A stretch of DNA of 56,236 nt from Scatosoma sp045542595 (GTDB lineage: Bacteria; Bacillota; Clostridia; Christensenellales; Borkfalkiaceae). Shown here in pieces: positions 44,117 to 53,235 of this stretch. Under the pieces are notes generated by a model. That model worked only from the letters and a program-made list of their open reading frames with translations. It was not told where the DNA came from and did not search any database. Each line of letters starts with the position of its first letter. The first letter of the stretch is position 1. The translations under genes and the position numbers were made by a program. The stretch is from contig JAZQLI010000034.1 in the NCBI GenBank assembly GCA_045542595.1, forward strand, positions 1 to 56,236, given 5' to 3'.

Positions 44117-44402
44117 AATATTATAACACAAGCAAAAATGCGCAAGCACGAAGTATTTGCAGGCATTTTTGCGCCCTGTTTCAATAGCACGGTGCGCCGC
44201 TTAGGCGCGGAATGCAAAGCGTGCATAAAGGATTGCTTTGCAATACTTTCCGTGCAATATTATAACACAAGCAAAAATGCGCAAGCACGAAGTATTTGCA
44301 GGCATTTTTGTGCCCTGTTTCAATAGCACGGACGCGCCGCCTAGGCGCGGAATGCAAAGCGTGCATAAAGGATTGCTTTGCAATACTTTCCGTGCAATAT
44401 TA
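44117..44402. repeat. Two tandem copies of a 139/140-bp intergenic repeat
   Basis: Starting from AATATTATAACAC at 44117, the unit recurs at 44256 and the third boundary is at 44396, giving periods of 139 and 140 bp. The copies differ by only a few bases, mainly around a GC-rich palindrome (GCGCC-x5-GGCGC). Each unit also holds an inverted pair TGCAAAGC...GCTTTGCA and TATTATAAC, which resembles a -10 on one strand. No coding gene fits. It may be a small mobile or replication-slippage repeat. Confidence 0.8.
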
Positions 44403-44452
44403 TAACACGAAAACAGCGGAAAGGCAACAAAATTTTCCTTTTTTATAAAAAA

Positions 44453-44478
44453 GGAACGAAGTTTTTTCACTCCGTTCC
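44453..44478 (-). terminator. Terminator of the 44492 gene
   Basis: GGAACG/CGTTCC pairs around a 14-base loop and is followed on the minus strand by TTTTTTAT, 14 bases after the stop. Confidence 0.65.
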
Positions 44479-44491
44479 GCATTTTTACGTT

Positions 44492-45433
44492 TTATTCGTC
44501 TTTTTCCGCACTTTCCGTAAGCAGGAAACAGCTATACAGCTCTTTATATTCCCGTATCTCTTCCAAGCGTTGCCCGTCTTCCGTAGACGAAAGCTTTTCG
44601 TTCGCCGCGCGCATACGCAAATCGTTTAAAAACTTATTCGTCGCAACCACAAACGCAATCAACGCAAAGAAAAATAATACGCTGCAAATAATTGTCGGTA
44701 TCAAATGCACGTTTTCTCTCGTAGAGAGAATTTGCGAACCGAAAACCACCGTCAATATCAATAACGTCGCAGCGAATACCGTGCAAATACCGAAAGCGAT
44801 TGCCGATTTTTTTAACCGCGAAGATAAAATTTCGCGCCGACGAGCTTGCTTTTTCGTTACCGCTTCAGCAAGCGGCGCTTCTTCTTCGCTAAGCTCTGCA
44901 TACCGTTTTTTAAATACGTGTTGATACTGTTCGCGGATCCGATCCACGGCGGCGTATCCCAAGTCGTATTCCAAATTTTCAATGCCGGCGTCTACGTATT
45001 CGTCCATTAACACGTCGGGATTTGTGAAATTTTCCGTTTTAGCACGCCAGTATCCCACCGAAGCTTCGGTAGCTTCGTCGTCGAGTAATAACGCCTTTTC
45101 AAATTTCAACTCCGCCGTTTTAAAACTGCCTGTTGCAAGCAACTCGTCCCCTTCCTTGCAAACGCGTTCGTATTCCGCTTTTCGCTTCGCCGCTTCTTCT
45201 TCCTTTTGCTTGATAAGCGCCGCCGCTTCTTCGGGGGACAGCCCTACTAAGTCTTCGTCGTCTTTATCCGCGTTCAGCATAGGAAATTCGAAAGCGATTT
45301 CTTCCGCCGCTTCCGTTTCGTCCGTATCTTCCGTGTTTTCCGTCCATTCGTCCGTAACGTCTACGTAGCCGTCTTTCGTCTTTTTTAAACGTACGCCCCT
45401 GCCGTATTCGTCGTCGATAATTCTTTCTTCCAT
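44492..45433 (-). CDS. Hypothetical protein with acidic N-terminus and two TM helices
   Basis: The 313-residue protein starts at ATG 45433 (GGGAG site); an in-frame extension to 45469 would overlap ispE. An acidic Glu/Asp/Thr stretch (about 20-60) precedes EEAAALIKQKEEEAAKRKAE and a TPR-like helical region (about 85-180). Two TM helices follow (about 210-235 and 245-270). No family is recognised. It is downstream of ispE in the same direction with a 16-base gap, so it is probably co-transcribed. Confidence 0.6.
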   Translation of the reverse strand: MEERIIDDEYGRGVRLKKTKDGYVDVTDEWTENTEDTDETEAAEEIAFEFPMLNADKDDEDLVGLSPEEAAALIKQKEEEAAKRKAEYERVCKEGDELLATGSFKTAELKFEKALLLDDEATEASVGYWRAKTENFTNPDVLMDEYVDAGIENLEYDLGYAAVDRIREQYQHVFKKRYAELSEEEAPLAEAVTKKQARRREILSSRLKKSAIAFGICTVFAATLLILTVVFGSQILSTRENVHLIPTIICSVLFFFALIAFVVATNKFLNDLRMRAANEKLSSTEDGQRLEEIREYKELYSCFLLTESAEKDE

Positions 45434-45449
45434 ACTCTTTCTCCCTTGA

Positions 45450-46364
45450 TTATTCTTCTTGCAACGCAAACGGATTGCGCCACCCTTTGTTTTCTTGTAT
45501 CGTATCCACCGTTTTTACAACGGTAGCATAAAATTTACCGCGATAACGACTCTTTGCCCACTCGCACAGTTCTTTCGTTTCAAACAACGCCGCCACGCAA
45601 CTGCCCGAGCCCGTCATTACCGCCCCCAGCGGCGAAAAGGACAACGCTTCTTCCATCGCTTTTTCCACCGCGCCGCACAGTGCGCTTGCCGCAGGAAATA
45701 AGTCGTTCATTAAATACCTGCCCCCTTCGTTTACGTCGCCGTTTTGCAGTGCCGCGATACATTTTTCGGTAACGCTTTCCGCTTTTTTATCGCTTTTTAA
45801 CGCTAATTCGTCATACTTTTTATAACACGCCCCCGAAGATACGCCGTCGTTTGGACAAAGCAATAAAAAATGTAAAAGTGGCGTTTTTCCAAGCGGCGTA
45901 ACCTGCTCGCCGCGTCCTTGCATACGCGCAAAACCGCCCTTTAGCATATACCGCGTATCGCTGCCCAGCTCGTCCGCGAGCGCTTCCAACGCTCTTTCGT
46001 CGGTAACGCCGTATAATTTCGCCATTCCGTTTATTACGCCGCTAATATCCGCGGAAGAACCGCCAAGCCCTGCGCCCATAGGGATATTTTTATATACCGT
46101 TATATCCGCGCCCGTCGTTTGAAAACGCGCCGAAAAGGCTTCCGCCGCCTTTAACGCATTGTTCTTTTCAGGCGGAATGCTTTCACTGCCCATACCGTGC
46201 ATTCTTACAAAAGAGAGTGCATCCTTGCGTTTTTTAAGTACGATATAATCGAAGATATCCACGTTGCAAACCAACGAATCCAACAAATGATATCCTGCTT
46301 TCTCTCCCGTAATTTCCAAGGTTAAATTGAGTTTTGCATACGCCTTTACTTTAACCGTATTCAT
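45450..46364 (-). CDS. ispE: 4-diphosphocytidyl-2-C-methyl-D-erythritol kinase IspE
   Basis: This 304-residue GHMP kinase of the MEP isoprenoid pathway has KAYAKLNLTLEI at the start, the ATP motif MGAGLGGSSADISG (about 95-108) and a C-terminal GAVMTGSGSCVAALF. ATG 46364 is behind AAAGGA; the longer frame to 46460 runs into the promoter -35 and is rejected. Gene order veg-sipL-ispE is typical of Clostridia. A hairpin with a T run lies in its leader. Confidence 0.95.
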   Translation of the reverse strand: MNTVKVKAYAKLNLTLEITGEKAGYHLLDSLVCNVDIFDYIVLKKRKDALSFVRMHGMGSESIPPEKNNALKAAEAFSARFQTTGADITVYKNIPMGAGLGGSSADISGVINGMAKLYGVTDERALEALADELGSDTRYMLKGGFARMQGRGEQVTPLGKTPLLHFLLLCPNDGVSSGACYKKYDELALKSDKKAESVTEKCIAALQNGDVNEGGRYLMNDLFPAASALCGAVEKAMEEALSFSPLGAVMTGSGSCVAALFETKELCEWAKSRYRGKFYATVVKTVDTIQENKGWRNPFALQEE

Positions 46365-46381
46365 TGCCGTTTCCTTTGCGT

Positions 46382-46460
46382 AAAAAAGAACGTTGCGGCG
46401 GAACTGCTCCGCCGCAACTTCCGTTGCTTTCATTGTACCATATTTTATAAGAAAATACAA
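46382..46460 (-). promoter_or_regulatory. ispE promoter and attenuator-like hairpin
   Basis: TTGTAT (46460-46455), 17 bp, TACAAT (46437-46432) gives a start near 46425. The transcript then forms a perfect 11-bp hairpin GTTGCGGCGGA/TCCGCCGCAAC (46418-46392) followed by TTCTTTTTT and the ispE ribosome site. It can act as the sipL terminator and as an attenuator of ispE's own transcript. Confidence 0.65.
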
Positions 46461-46489
46461 TCCGTTTGCGTAAATTTTTTACGAAAATA

Positions 46490-47974
46490 TCACTTAATTT
46501 GCCGATAAACATAAATTCGTTCCCCTTCTTTGACGGGAAAAGCCAAATCAGGATTGCTCTTTTGTAATTCGTCAGGGTCGCGCGAAAGCCGTTTTGCCAC
46601 TTGCCATAAATCTTCCCCTTCGCGCAATACATATACCGAAACTGCCGCACTCGATTGCTGTATCGGCTCGCCTTCCGTCGTTTCGCCTACGTATTGCCAA
46701 CGGCGCGTTTCATAACAGCACAGCCCTATTTTTAAAGTGGCTTCCGCTTGCGTTTCTTCGCCGCTACGTTTAATTTTTAAGCCGCATACGGCACATTCCG
46801 CTTCTATTTCGTCGGCATTTTCATTCAACGGGAATACGAACGGCAACGAAAGCGTAGCCGAACGGTATCCGCCTTCCGCGCCGCAAAGCAACACTTCCGC
46901 CGTTATTACCCCTTCCGCTTCCATACCTTTATCCGTATGCTTACAAGTAATTTCCGCGCGTGGCAATACGGCGGCAGAAAGCGTATATTCTCCGTCGAAC
47001 GAACCCGAAAGATGCGCCGTACCGCTTACTCTTTGTACCCGTTTTACATAATTCGTCAAATACCTGCCCACGCCGTTTACCGTATTCGCCTGCGTTTTTA
47101 CCTGCGGAGAAAACAAATCGCAAACGGCGGAAATTTCCTTTTGCGTATGCAAGAAACAGTCGGCGGAAAGACAATAGGAAAGCACCATTTTACTCACGTT
47201 CTTTTCTTCGTCCGCACCTACCGATAAGTGTGCCGATTTTACACGCACTCTCGCGCTTGCCGTTACGTTTCCAAACGCTTCCTCACAAGGAATTTGCATA
47301 CTAAACGGCACGATACGTTCGTACGAGCAAAGCTGATTATCCGCCTTTAAAACACAGGCGTTAATTTGCATTTCTCCGTCGATTTCCACTTGCCCTGCAC
47401 CCACGCGCACGCTGTTTATCGTCGCGCTTTCGCCGTGCAATAGAATATCGCCTACGTAGTCCGTTTCAAACTCGTCTTCCCCTTCCGTTTCTCCCGAAAC
47501 GCAAAGCGTATGCACCAACGTTTCGGGTTGTTTTTTAACTATCAACCCGTCGCCGCCCGATAAATATTCGGCGTGCTTGCCACCGAACACACTGCTGTCC
47601 GCACCGATAACGACGGAAATATACACTCCCGAACCTTCCCGTCTATGGCTGACGTTTACGATAGAAAAATCGGTTTTTGCAAAACAAGCAGGCGAAACGT
47701 CGGCGTGCTGTGCCTTGTGGAAAAACTCCGCACCCCTTTCCATACGACAAATTTTACGGTTAGAATCTTCATACACCACACAAACCAGCAGTTTTCCTGC
47801 GTAGCGCACTTCTCCGTCGGCGCAAGTATTTTCTGTGGGCGTAGCGTTGGCTTGCACGGCTAAAATGCTGCCGATTTCACTGCCCGGCAGGCGGCATTCT
47901 ACGATGGATTGACTTTGCAGGCGACAAATTTCGCCCGTATAACGGTAAGTTTCATATTGCGGTTTTATAGACAT
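46490..47974 (-). CDS. sipL: SipL-like spore coat protein (DUF3794 + LysM)
   Basis: The 494-residue protein is made of DUF3794-type beta-rich repeats: N-terminal YTGEICRLQSQSIVE to VRYAGKLLVCVVYED, and a second and third copy around 170-430. A C-terminal LysM follows (about 447-490, YVLREGEDLWQVAKRLSRD, YVYRQIK). In C. difficile SipL binds SpoIVA through the LysM and anchors the coat. No signal peptide was seen, as expected for a mother-cell protein. ATG 47974 is behind GGGAG. Confidence 0.9.
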   Translation of the reverse strand: MSIKPQYETYRYTGEICRLQSQSIVECRLPGSEIGSILAVQANATPTENTCADGEVRYAGKLLVCVVYEDSNRKICRMERGAEFFHKAQHADVSPACFAKTDFSIVNVSHRREGSGVYISVVIGADSSVFGGKHAEYLSGGDGLIVKKQPETLVHTLCVSGETEGEDEFETDYVGDILLHGESATINSVRVGAGQVEIDGEMQINACVLKADNQLCSYERIVPFSMQIPCEEAFGNVTASARVRVKSAHLSVGADEEKNVSKMVLSYCLSADCFLHTQKEISAVCDLFSPQVKTQANTVNGVGRYLTNYVKRVQRVSGTAHLSGSFDGEYTLSAAVLPRAEITCKHTDKGMEAEGVITAEVLLCGAEGGYRSATLSLPFVFPLNENADEIEAECAVCGLKIKRSGEETQAEATLKIGLCCYETRRWQYVGETTEGEPIQQSSAAVSVYVLREGEDLWQVAKRLSRDPDELQKSNPDLAFPVKEGERIYVYRQIK

Positions 47975-48009
47975 ATTGACGCGCTCCCTTTTTGTGATAT
48001 TGCCTTTTT

Positions 48010-48052
48010 ATCGTATGCCTAAAACGAAAAAGATAGAACGGCATTGTATAAT
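48010..48052. promoter_or_regulatory. Divergent sipL/veg promoter region
   Basis: On the minus strand CATACGAT (48017-48010) fits the -10 of sporulation sigma factors (sigE-like CATACAnT), about 36 bases before sipL. On the plus strand TATAAT (48047-48052) lies 29 bases before veg. Neither -35 is convincing. Sporulation control of sipL is inferred from the -10 and known C. difficile behaviour. Confidence 0.45.
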
Positions 48053-48080
48053 TTTGCCAAAAAAAGCGCATACTTTTTTT

Positions 48081-48320
48081 ATGATTAAACCAACTAAAAA
48101 TATCTCCGACGTTAAACAAATGGTAAAAAACTGTTCCGCTTCACGCGTGGCGGTACGCGTCAATTTGGGACGGAATAAAATTATCAACTACTCTGGAGTG
48201 CTTTCAGGCGTATATCCCGCGCTTTTTACGGTGAAACCCGACGACGAGCATTTCCTTGGGAAAACAGCGTATTCCTATTCTGACGTGCTTTGCGGCAACG
48301 TCAAAATAAAACGTATATAA
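48081..48320 (+). CDS. veg: Veg family protein
   Basis: The 79-residue small beta-barrel protein ends with RVNLGRNKIINYSGVLSGVY, then PALFTVKP and YSYSDVLCGNVKI, as in B. subtilis Veg (biofilm-gene stimulator upstream of ispE). ATG 48081 is used; the frame is open to 47976, but a -10 hexamer at 48047-48052 makes that start unlikely. It is the only core gene on the plus strand here, divergent from sipL. The second mobile element begins shortly after it. Confidence 0.85.
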   Translation: MIKPTKNISDVKQMVKNCSASRVAVRVNLGRNKIINYSGVLSGVYPALFTVKPDDEHFLGKTAYSYSDVLCGNVKIKRI

Positions 48321-48414
48321 ACGAAATTTTTGGCGCAAAATGCGCATACAAAACACAGTAAAAGGTAGGTTTGAAGCTAAGGCTATTTGCCACCAGCACA
48401 GCTGATGGTTTCTG

Positions 48415-48484
48415 ACAACCGCGAGTGGGAACTCGCGGTTGTTGCTGTATAAAAAAGCGCGTAGATTTTTATTTCTACGCGCTT
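48415..48484 (-). terminator. Two strong hairpins at the left end of the recombinase element
   Basis: Hairpin one has 12-bp arms ACAACCGCGAGT/ACTCGCGGTTGT (48415-48442). Hairpin two is AAGCGCGTAGA/TCTACGCGCTT (48455-48484), followed on the minus strand by TTTTTT. They would stop minus-strand transcription from the element before it reaches veg; the first may also end veg transcripts. Confidence 0.65.
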
Positions 48485-48733
48485 ACTCATTTTTATATTT
48501 TGTTTTGTGGAGAGTTCATTTCTTGTCAGTTTGGGAAAAACGCCGTTTTGCTGTAGTAAAATTGACACAAAAATTCAGCCCTATTTTCCTTCTTTTTTCA
48601 CGTTTATAGCGCATTATTTTCATTCACATGAAAGGCCTGGAAAAAATATCCAAGCCTTTTTTGTTTTTTACCTTCTTAAATTTTTACAAGAACGCAAAAA
48701 CTTCTCTGTCAATCTTTCTCGATATAAAAAGAT

Positions 48734-48860
48734 AATCCGAACCAATCGCCTGTTACGATATAGTTCGGATTATACTGACTTGAACAGTATCACCACATAT
48801 GAACTCCCCGGATTTCATTTACTGTACCTGAACTCTCCAGAGATTCATGTGTGCATTGGC
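48734..48860. other. Non-coding end region of the element, with inverted and direct repeats
   Basis: AATCCGAAC/GTTCGGATT (48734-48742, 48763-48771) forms a 9-bp perfect stem, then ATACTG/CAGTAT pairs nearby. Two imperfect direct repeats starting GAACTC at 48801 and 48830 follow. No gene was seen between 48321 and 48985. It may contain attL or regulatory sites. Confidence 0.4.
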
Positions 48861-48984
48861 AATCATTGTCCGTTTTCGTACTTATATTATAGCATATTTT
48901 TCTACTTTTTGCAATCATTTTTATCAAAAAAATAAAAAAAGTTAGGGTACCACCCAAACGAGTAATACCCCAATTTTTCGCAGT

Positions 48985-50640
48985 TTACGCAACAGTCACA
49001 TCACGGAGAGTTTCCACCTTTTCTGTTCCGCCCACCATTACAACTTTTATTTTCTCTTTCGATTCTACAACTATGCATTGTACCACCTTCCTAACCAACT
49101 CGTCATCGAAAGTCAGCGGACGATTTTTCAGCATATCTACTATGGAGCAAATTTCATTTATGCGGGAATTAATGGATTCCCTTTTTTCTTGTTCTTTTGC
49201 ACATTTTGCAAGTTGTTCTTGTAATTCATTCTTCTCGGTTAATAACCTTTGAGCCTTTTCTTCGTCAAACCCCCCAACCATGTCTGCGGTGATTGCGTTC
49301 AGCATTGCTTGAAATTCCGTGTCTATTTCAGCAATTCTTATTCTAATATTATCACTTTCATCATTCACTCCACCTTGCCCTAAAACCATTCCGATATGAT
49401 TTTTCAGTGTTGATAACACACCAACATCTTCTTGGGCCATTTTCATTATGGCATTCATCACCGCTTCGTGTAGAACTTCTTCCGCTATAGTGGACGAATG
49501 TTGACAATACTTCGTGCCGAATCTTACTCGACTTGCGCATCGCCATACGATTTTCTTCACCCCGTTTCGCACCCATGTATATCTATTGTATGGTGATTTA
49601 CACTCTCCACAAATTAAAAGTGAAGTTAACGCATATTTGCTTGCATATCTCACTTGCATAGTCTTCAAGCCGTTTGCGGTTTCTTTTTGTCTTTTAGGTG
49701 ACCTCTTCGCCAATTCTTCTTGAACTCTCGCAAAAGTTCCCGCATCAATAATCGCAGGGTGGTTATTTTCTACATAGTATTTCTTGCGTTCACCGTTGTT
49801 CTTTCTAACTTCTTTCGTCAAGCAATCCACTACGTAGGTTTTATTAAGAATTGCATCGCCTTTATATTTTTCGTTGGTAAGGATAGACATTACCGTGTCT
49901 TTGTTCCATATTGATTTCCCCGTTGGCGTAAGTATTTGCATCGCCGTCAATTTTTCTGCTATTTGCTGTGTCCCATCCCCAGCCAAAAATCTTTCATATA
50001 TGAACCTTATAGTTTTTGCTTCAGTTTCATCAATTTCAGGCTGTCCGTCTTTTCCCTTTCGATAACCTAAAAACTTTTTGTATTGAAAAATTACTTGCCC
50101 TTCTTTTGCTCTTTGCGCTTTTCCCCATTTTATGTTTGCGCTTATGTTCTCTGATTCGCTCTGAGCGATACTGCCGTATATCGTGATATAAAATTCCGCG
50201 CCAGGTTGCGTACTGTGTATGCCCTGTTCTTCAAAGTACACATCCACGCCGATTGCTTTTAGCATACGAGTATATTTCAAGCAGTCTACCGTATTTCTTG
50301 CAAATCGGGATATGGATTTACAGATTATCATATCCACTTTCCCGCGCTTGCAAAGCCGTATCATTTTCTTGAATTCGTCACGGTTTTTTACGCTCGTTCC
50401 CGTAATTCCCTTATCCGCATAAATCCCTACGAATTCCCAATCGGGTTCTCTGTTGATTCTATCGGTATAGTAATTTAATTGCGTTTCGTAGCTGTTCAAC
50501 TGTTCTTCTTGCTTGGTAGAAACACGACAGTATGCAACCACGCGGATTCGATGGTATTTTTGTCTTACCGTTTCTTGGGGACTAATTGTTGGGGTTATCT
50601 CCCGAATCACTTTCGGGGGTGATGTAGATTTCTTTTCCAT
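48985..50640 (-). CDS. Serine recombinase (third of a three-recombinase cassette)
   Basis: The 551-residue large serine recombinase has catalytic Ser41 in VVAYCRVSTKQEEQL, then ITGTSVKNRDEFK and SISRFARNTVD. The recombinase domain contains SIWNKDTVMSILTNEKYKG, then a zinc ribbon (LICGECKSPYNRY) and a C-terminal coiled coil. The ATG at 50640 is inside the upstream gene (59-bp overlap), with AAGGAG placed well. It ends about 665 bases from veg, so it is likely the element's left-end gene. Confidence 0.92.
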   Translation of the reverse strand: MEKKSTSPPKVIREITPTISPQETVRQKYHRIRVVAYCRVSTKQEEQLNSYETQLNYYTDRINREPDWEFVGIYADKGITGTSVKNRDEFKKMIRLCKRGKVDMIICKSISRFARNTVDCLKYTRMLKAIGVDVYFEEQGIHSTQPGAEFYITIYGSIAQSESENISANIKWGKAQRAKEGQVIFQYKKFLGYRKGKDGQPEIDETEAKTIRFIYERFLAGDGTQQIAEKLTAMQILTPTGKSIWNKDTVMSILTNEKYKGDAILNKTYVVDCLTKEVRKNNGERKKYYVENNHPAIIDAGTFARVQEELAKRSPKRQKETANGLKTMQVRYASKYALTSLLICGECKSPYNRYTWVRNGVKKIVWRCASRVRFGTKYCQHSSTIAEEVLHEAVMNAIMKMAQEDVGVLSTLKNHIGMVLGQGGVNDESDNIRIRIAEIDTEFQAMLNAITADMVGGFDEEKAQRLLTEKNELQEQLAKCAKEQEKRESINSRINEICSIVDMLKNRPLTFDDELVRKVVQCIVVESKEKIKVVMVGGTEKVETLRDVTVA

Positions 50641-51499
50641 TTACTTTCTCCTTTTTCAGTTTTTTATCGTTTATAAAAATAATTTCTATCGAACCGTCTT
50701 CATGAAAACATAATTCCTTAACCGCCTTATTAAACAGTTCCACGGGAAACTCCTGCGACAGCGTTGCACTTGCTAACAGGTCTTTTAGCCTTTGCGTTGT
50801 TATGCTTTCAACTTGGCAGAGTTTATATTTCATTGATGCGTATTCAAGTATTTTGGCTTGCATATCGTTTTTGCCCGTATTTCCATAACCGAGTAATAAT
50901 GATATTTCCGTATCGAACTGTGAAAACTGCATTTCCATTTCTCCCGTTTTTGTTTCCGCAGTCGCTATCAATTCGGGGTTGGCTATTGCATAATTCATCA
51001 GTTCTACTATTTCTTCAATTAAACTCACATCTTCCTTGATTACCGTCGTTTGACAGGTTTCATTTTGGCAATTCCACCGTTCTTTCTCTGCGTATCGGCT
51101 ATCATATCGACGGCGCATTTCCCGTCGGCATTTCGGGCATTTTACAGGCGAATGTATTTGAAAGATATCCGCCTGTCTATCCACGTGCTTTTGGGAGTTC
51201 TTTGCTTCTTTTATGCGTTGAATCTCCGTATAGATTTCTTCATCGATTATACTCGGATAAATACTTTTTCCCAAGTACCGTTCGTCTTCAATAAGCCGTT
51301 TTAATCTTGCCTTATTCCAACCGCAAACCCCTACCATGTATTCAACCATTCTCTTATTTAAGTCTTCCGCTATGGCAAGAAGGGATTTCCCTGCTCGGTA
51401 ATTATTGAAAATTTCGCATACGATTACGCTTTCTACGGGATGCACCGCAACGCACCCGTCTGCGTAATTGTAGCCGTATGGTATGTTCCTTATTTTCAT
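50582..51499 (-). CDS. Recombinase-like protein lacking the catalytic resolvase domain
   Basis: The 305-residue protein corresponds to the middle and C-terminal parts of a large serine recombinase: IPYGYNYADG, LAIAEDLNKRMV, RLIEDERYLGKSIYP, the zinc ribbon CPKCRREMRRR with CQNETC, and a coiled-coil tail. It has no N-terminal catalytic serine domain. Coupling at both ends (ATGA with the first recombinase, 59-bp overlap with the third) shows it is a kept gene and not a relic. It may be an accessory DNA-binding partner or directionality factor. Confidence 0.8.
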   Translation of the reverse strand: MKIRNIPYGYNYADGCVAVHPVESVIVCEIFNNYRAGKSLLAIAEDLNKRMVEYMVGVCGWNKARLKRLIEDERYLGKSIYPSIIDEEIYTEIQRIKEAKNSQKHVDRQADIFQIHSPVKCPKCRREMRRRYDSRYAEKERWNCQNETCQTTVIKEDVSLIEEIVELMNYAIANPELIATAETKTGEMEMQFSQFDTEISLLLGYGNTGKNDMQAKILEYASMKYKLCQVESITTQRLKDLLASATLSQEFPVELFNKAVKELCFHEDGSIEIIFINDKKLKKEKVNGKEIYITPESDSGDNPNN

Positions 51500-53049
51500 G
51501 CCGCTTTACACCTTCCTTTTTCACTTATTTCCTCCATTAGCTCTAACCCACCGAGCAACCGAAAGGTTATGTGTGCTACATCATTGACGATAATCTTCTC
51601 TACGATTTGTTCAAACAACGCGCCGTCGAACTGTCCGTTGGGCTTATATTCTTCAAGAATTTCATTAAGGTCCCTTAATGCATCCAGCCGTTCATCCTGT
51701 TCTTCGTTTAATATCTTTTTCTTTTCCGTATGCAGTTCCGCCATTTGCCGATCAAGCTCCGCCGTTTGAACCGAATAGTCCGCAGAGTTCAATATCCCGC
51801 TTGTGTGCAATTTCGATACGACTACATTCTTTGCGGCAAGGTCGGCAAGTTTTTTCTCTATCCGTTGAATTTTTTCTTGCGTTTGCCCCGTTTGCATTTG
51901 CAAGGTTTCCATTTGGTTGATAAGCGTTTCAAGGATAGACCGACGATGTTCCTTTAACTTATATAGCATATTGATAAAGGCTTCGTGTAGCATTTTCTCC
52001 CGTACCCTACGGCTTTTGCAACGAGTTGCGGACGATGCCGTATTCATGCAGAACCAATACACCTTTCCATTCTTTTCATGTCGGCGGAAAGTTCCGCCAC
52101 AATCGGGACAACGGACGTTTCCCGATAACACATTCGACTTCCTTGCGTGTTCTTCGTTTTTGCGCGTTTTTAAGAGCTCCTGCGCTTTCTCGAAGGTTTT
52201 CTTGTCGATGATAGGAGCGTGGCTATTTTCAACGTAATACTGCGTTTTTTCGCCCTTATTCAGCTTTAAGCGGTACGGCAAGGTATCCGTCGTGTATTTT
52301 TTCTGCAATAATGCATCTCCTTTATAGCGTTCGTTGGTTAAAATGTACCGAATCGTGTTATGATGCCAATGCGTTCTTCCGTATCGGCGGGGAACCTGTT
52401 CTTCGTTAAAAATCCCCGCTATTGCCTGTAAGCCTTTTCCGCTTAGATATAGTTCAAATATTCTACGCACGACCTTGGCTTCATCTTCGTTGATTACCAT
52501 TTCGCCGTTTACAAGATTGTAGCCGTATGCAGGGCAAGTACAATTAAATTCGCCTGATTGCATACGCTTTTGGTAGCTCCAACGAACATTCCCCGATATA
52601 GCTTCACTTTCTTGCTGTGCTGCCATACCGGGGAATGTTATAATCATTTCCATATTCAGTTTTTCGGTGTCGATACCCTGTTCTTCAAAATATACGCTTA
52701 CACCGCATTTTTTGAGTTCGCGTAAGGTTTCAAGAATTTCTATTGTGTTTCTTGCAAATCTCGAAACGGACTTTACGATGATTCGGTCTATTAAACCCTT
52801 TTTACAATCTCGAACCAGTCGAAGAAAATCATCACGCTTGTCCATCTCCATTCCGGTCAATCCTTCGTCGGCGTATATATCGACGATTTCGTATTCGGGA
52901 TGATTTTTCGTATATTCGCTATAATATCGAATTTGGGCAGCAAACGAATTGAGCTGATCTTCCGTATCTCTTGACACTCGACAATATGGAGCCAAGCGGA
53001 TTTTTTCATTTTTCTTTTGGATAATCGGTGTAATATCTATGATGTTCAT
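51496..53049 (-). CDS. Serine recombinase (first of the cassette)
   Basis: The 517-residue large serine recombinase has catalytic Ser26 in LAPYCRVSRDTEDQ, then LTGMEMDKRDDF and KSVSRFARNT. Further on are LQAIAGIFNEEQV, RYILTNERYKGDALL, the zinc ribbon VRCPDCGGTFRRH and a coiled coil. ATG 53049 is preceded by AAAGGAGG; the in-frame start at 53103 is rejected. It overlaps the middle gene by four bases. Confidence 0.92.
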   Translation of the reverse strand: MNIIDITPIIQKKNEKIRLAPYCRVSRDTEDQLNSFAAQIRYYSEYTKNHPEYEIVDIYADEGLTGMEMDKRDDFLRLVRDCKKGLIDRIIVKSVSRFARNTIEILETLRELKKCGVSVYFEEQGIDTEKLNMEMIITFPGMAAQQESEAISGNVRWSYQKRMQSGEFNCTCPAYGYNLVNGEMVINEDEAKVVRRIFELYLSGKGLQAIAGIFNEEQVPRRYGRTHWHHNTIRYILTNERYKGDALLQKKYTTDTLPYRLKLNKGEKTQYYVENSHAPIIDKKTFEKAQELLKTRKNEEHARKSNVLSGNVRCPDCGGTFRRHEKNGKVYWFCMNTASSATRCKSRRVREKMLHEAFINMLYKLKEHRRSILETLINQMETLQMQTGQTQEKIQRIEKKLADLAAKNVVVSKLHTSGILNSADYSVQTAELDRQMAELHTEKKKILNEEQDERLDALRDLNEILEEYKPNGQFDGALFEQIVEKIIVNDVAHITFRLLGGLELMEEISEKGRCKAA

Positions 53050-53235
53050 ATTTTCCTCCTTTGCAAGGCATCTCCTTGCGTTTTTTGTTTTGGTACGACA
53101 CACAATACCACAAGAGTTCGGGACAGTCCAGACAATACGCGTCCAAATCTCGATGTTTTTAAAATTCTACCTTTTATACAAAAACAGGTCGCGGATTATA
53201 GCGAACGTAGACATAAACTCAGCACACTGTTCTGG

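Noticed and set aside
44117..44402. Tandem repeat as a CRISPR array
   Set aside because: The two units are nearly identical over their full 139/140 bp; there are no variable spacers and no cas genes.
46365..46460. Upstream N-terminal extension of IspE
   Set aside because: It covers the -35, -10 and the leader hairpin of ispE, and is not family-like; the ATG at 46364 has a good ribosome site.
53017..53084. Short ORF starting ATG-CCT-TGC overlapping the first recombinase start
   Set aside because: Its ATG abuts the AAGGAG with no spacing, and the proper start of the recombinase (53049) has an ideal ribosome site.
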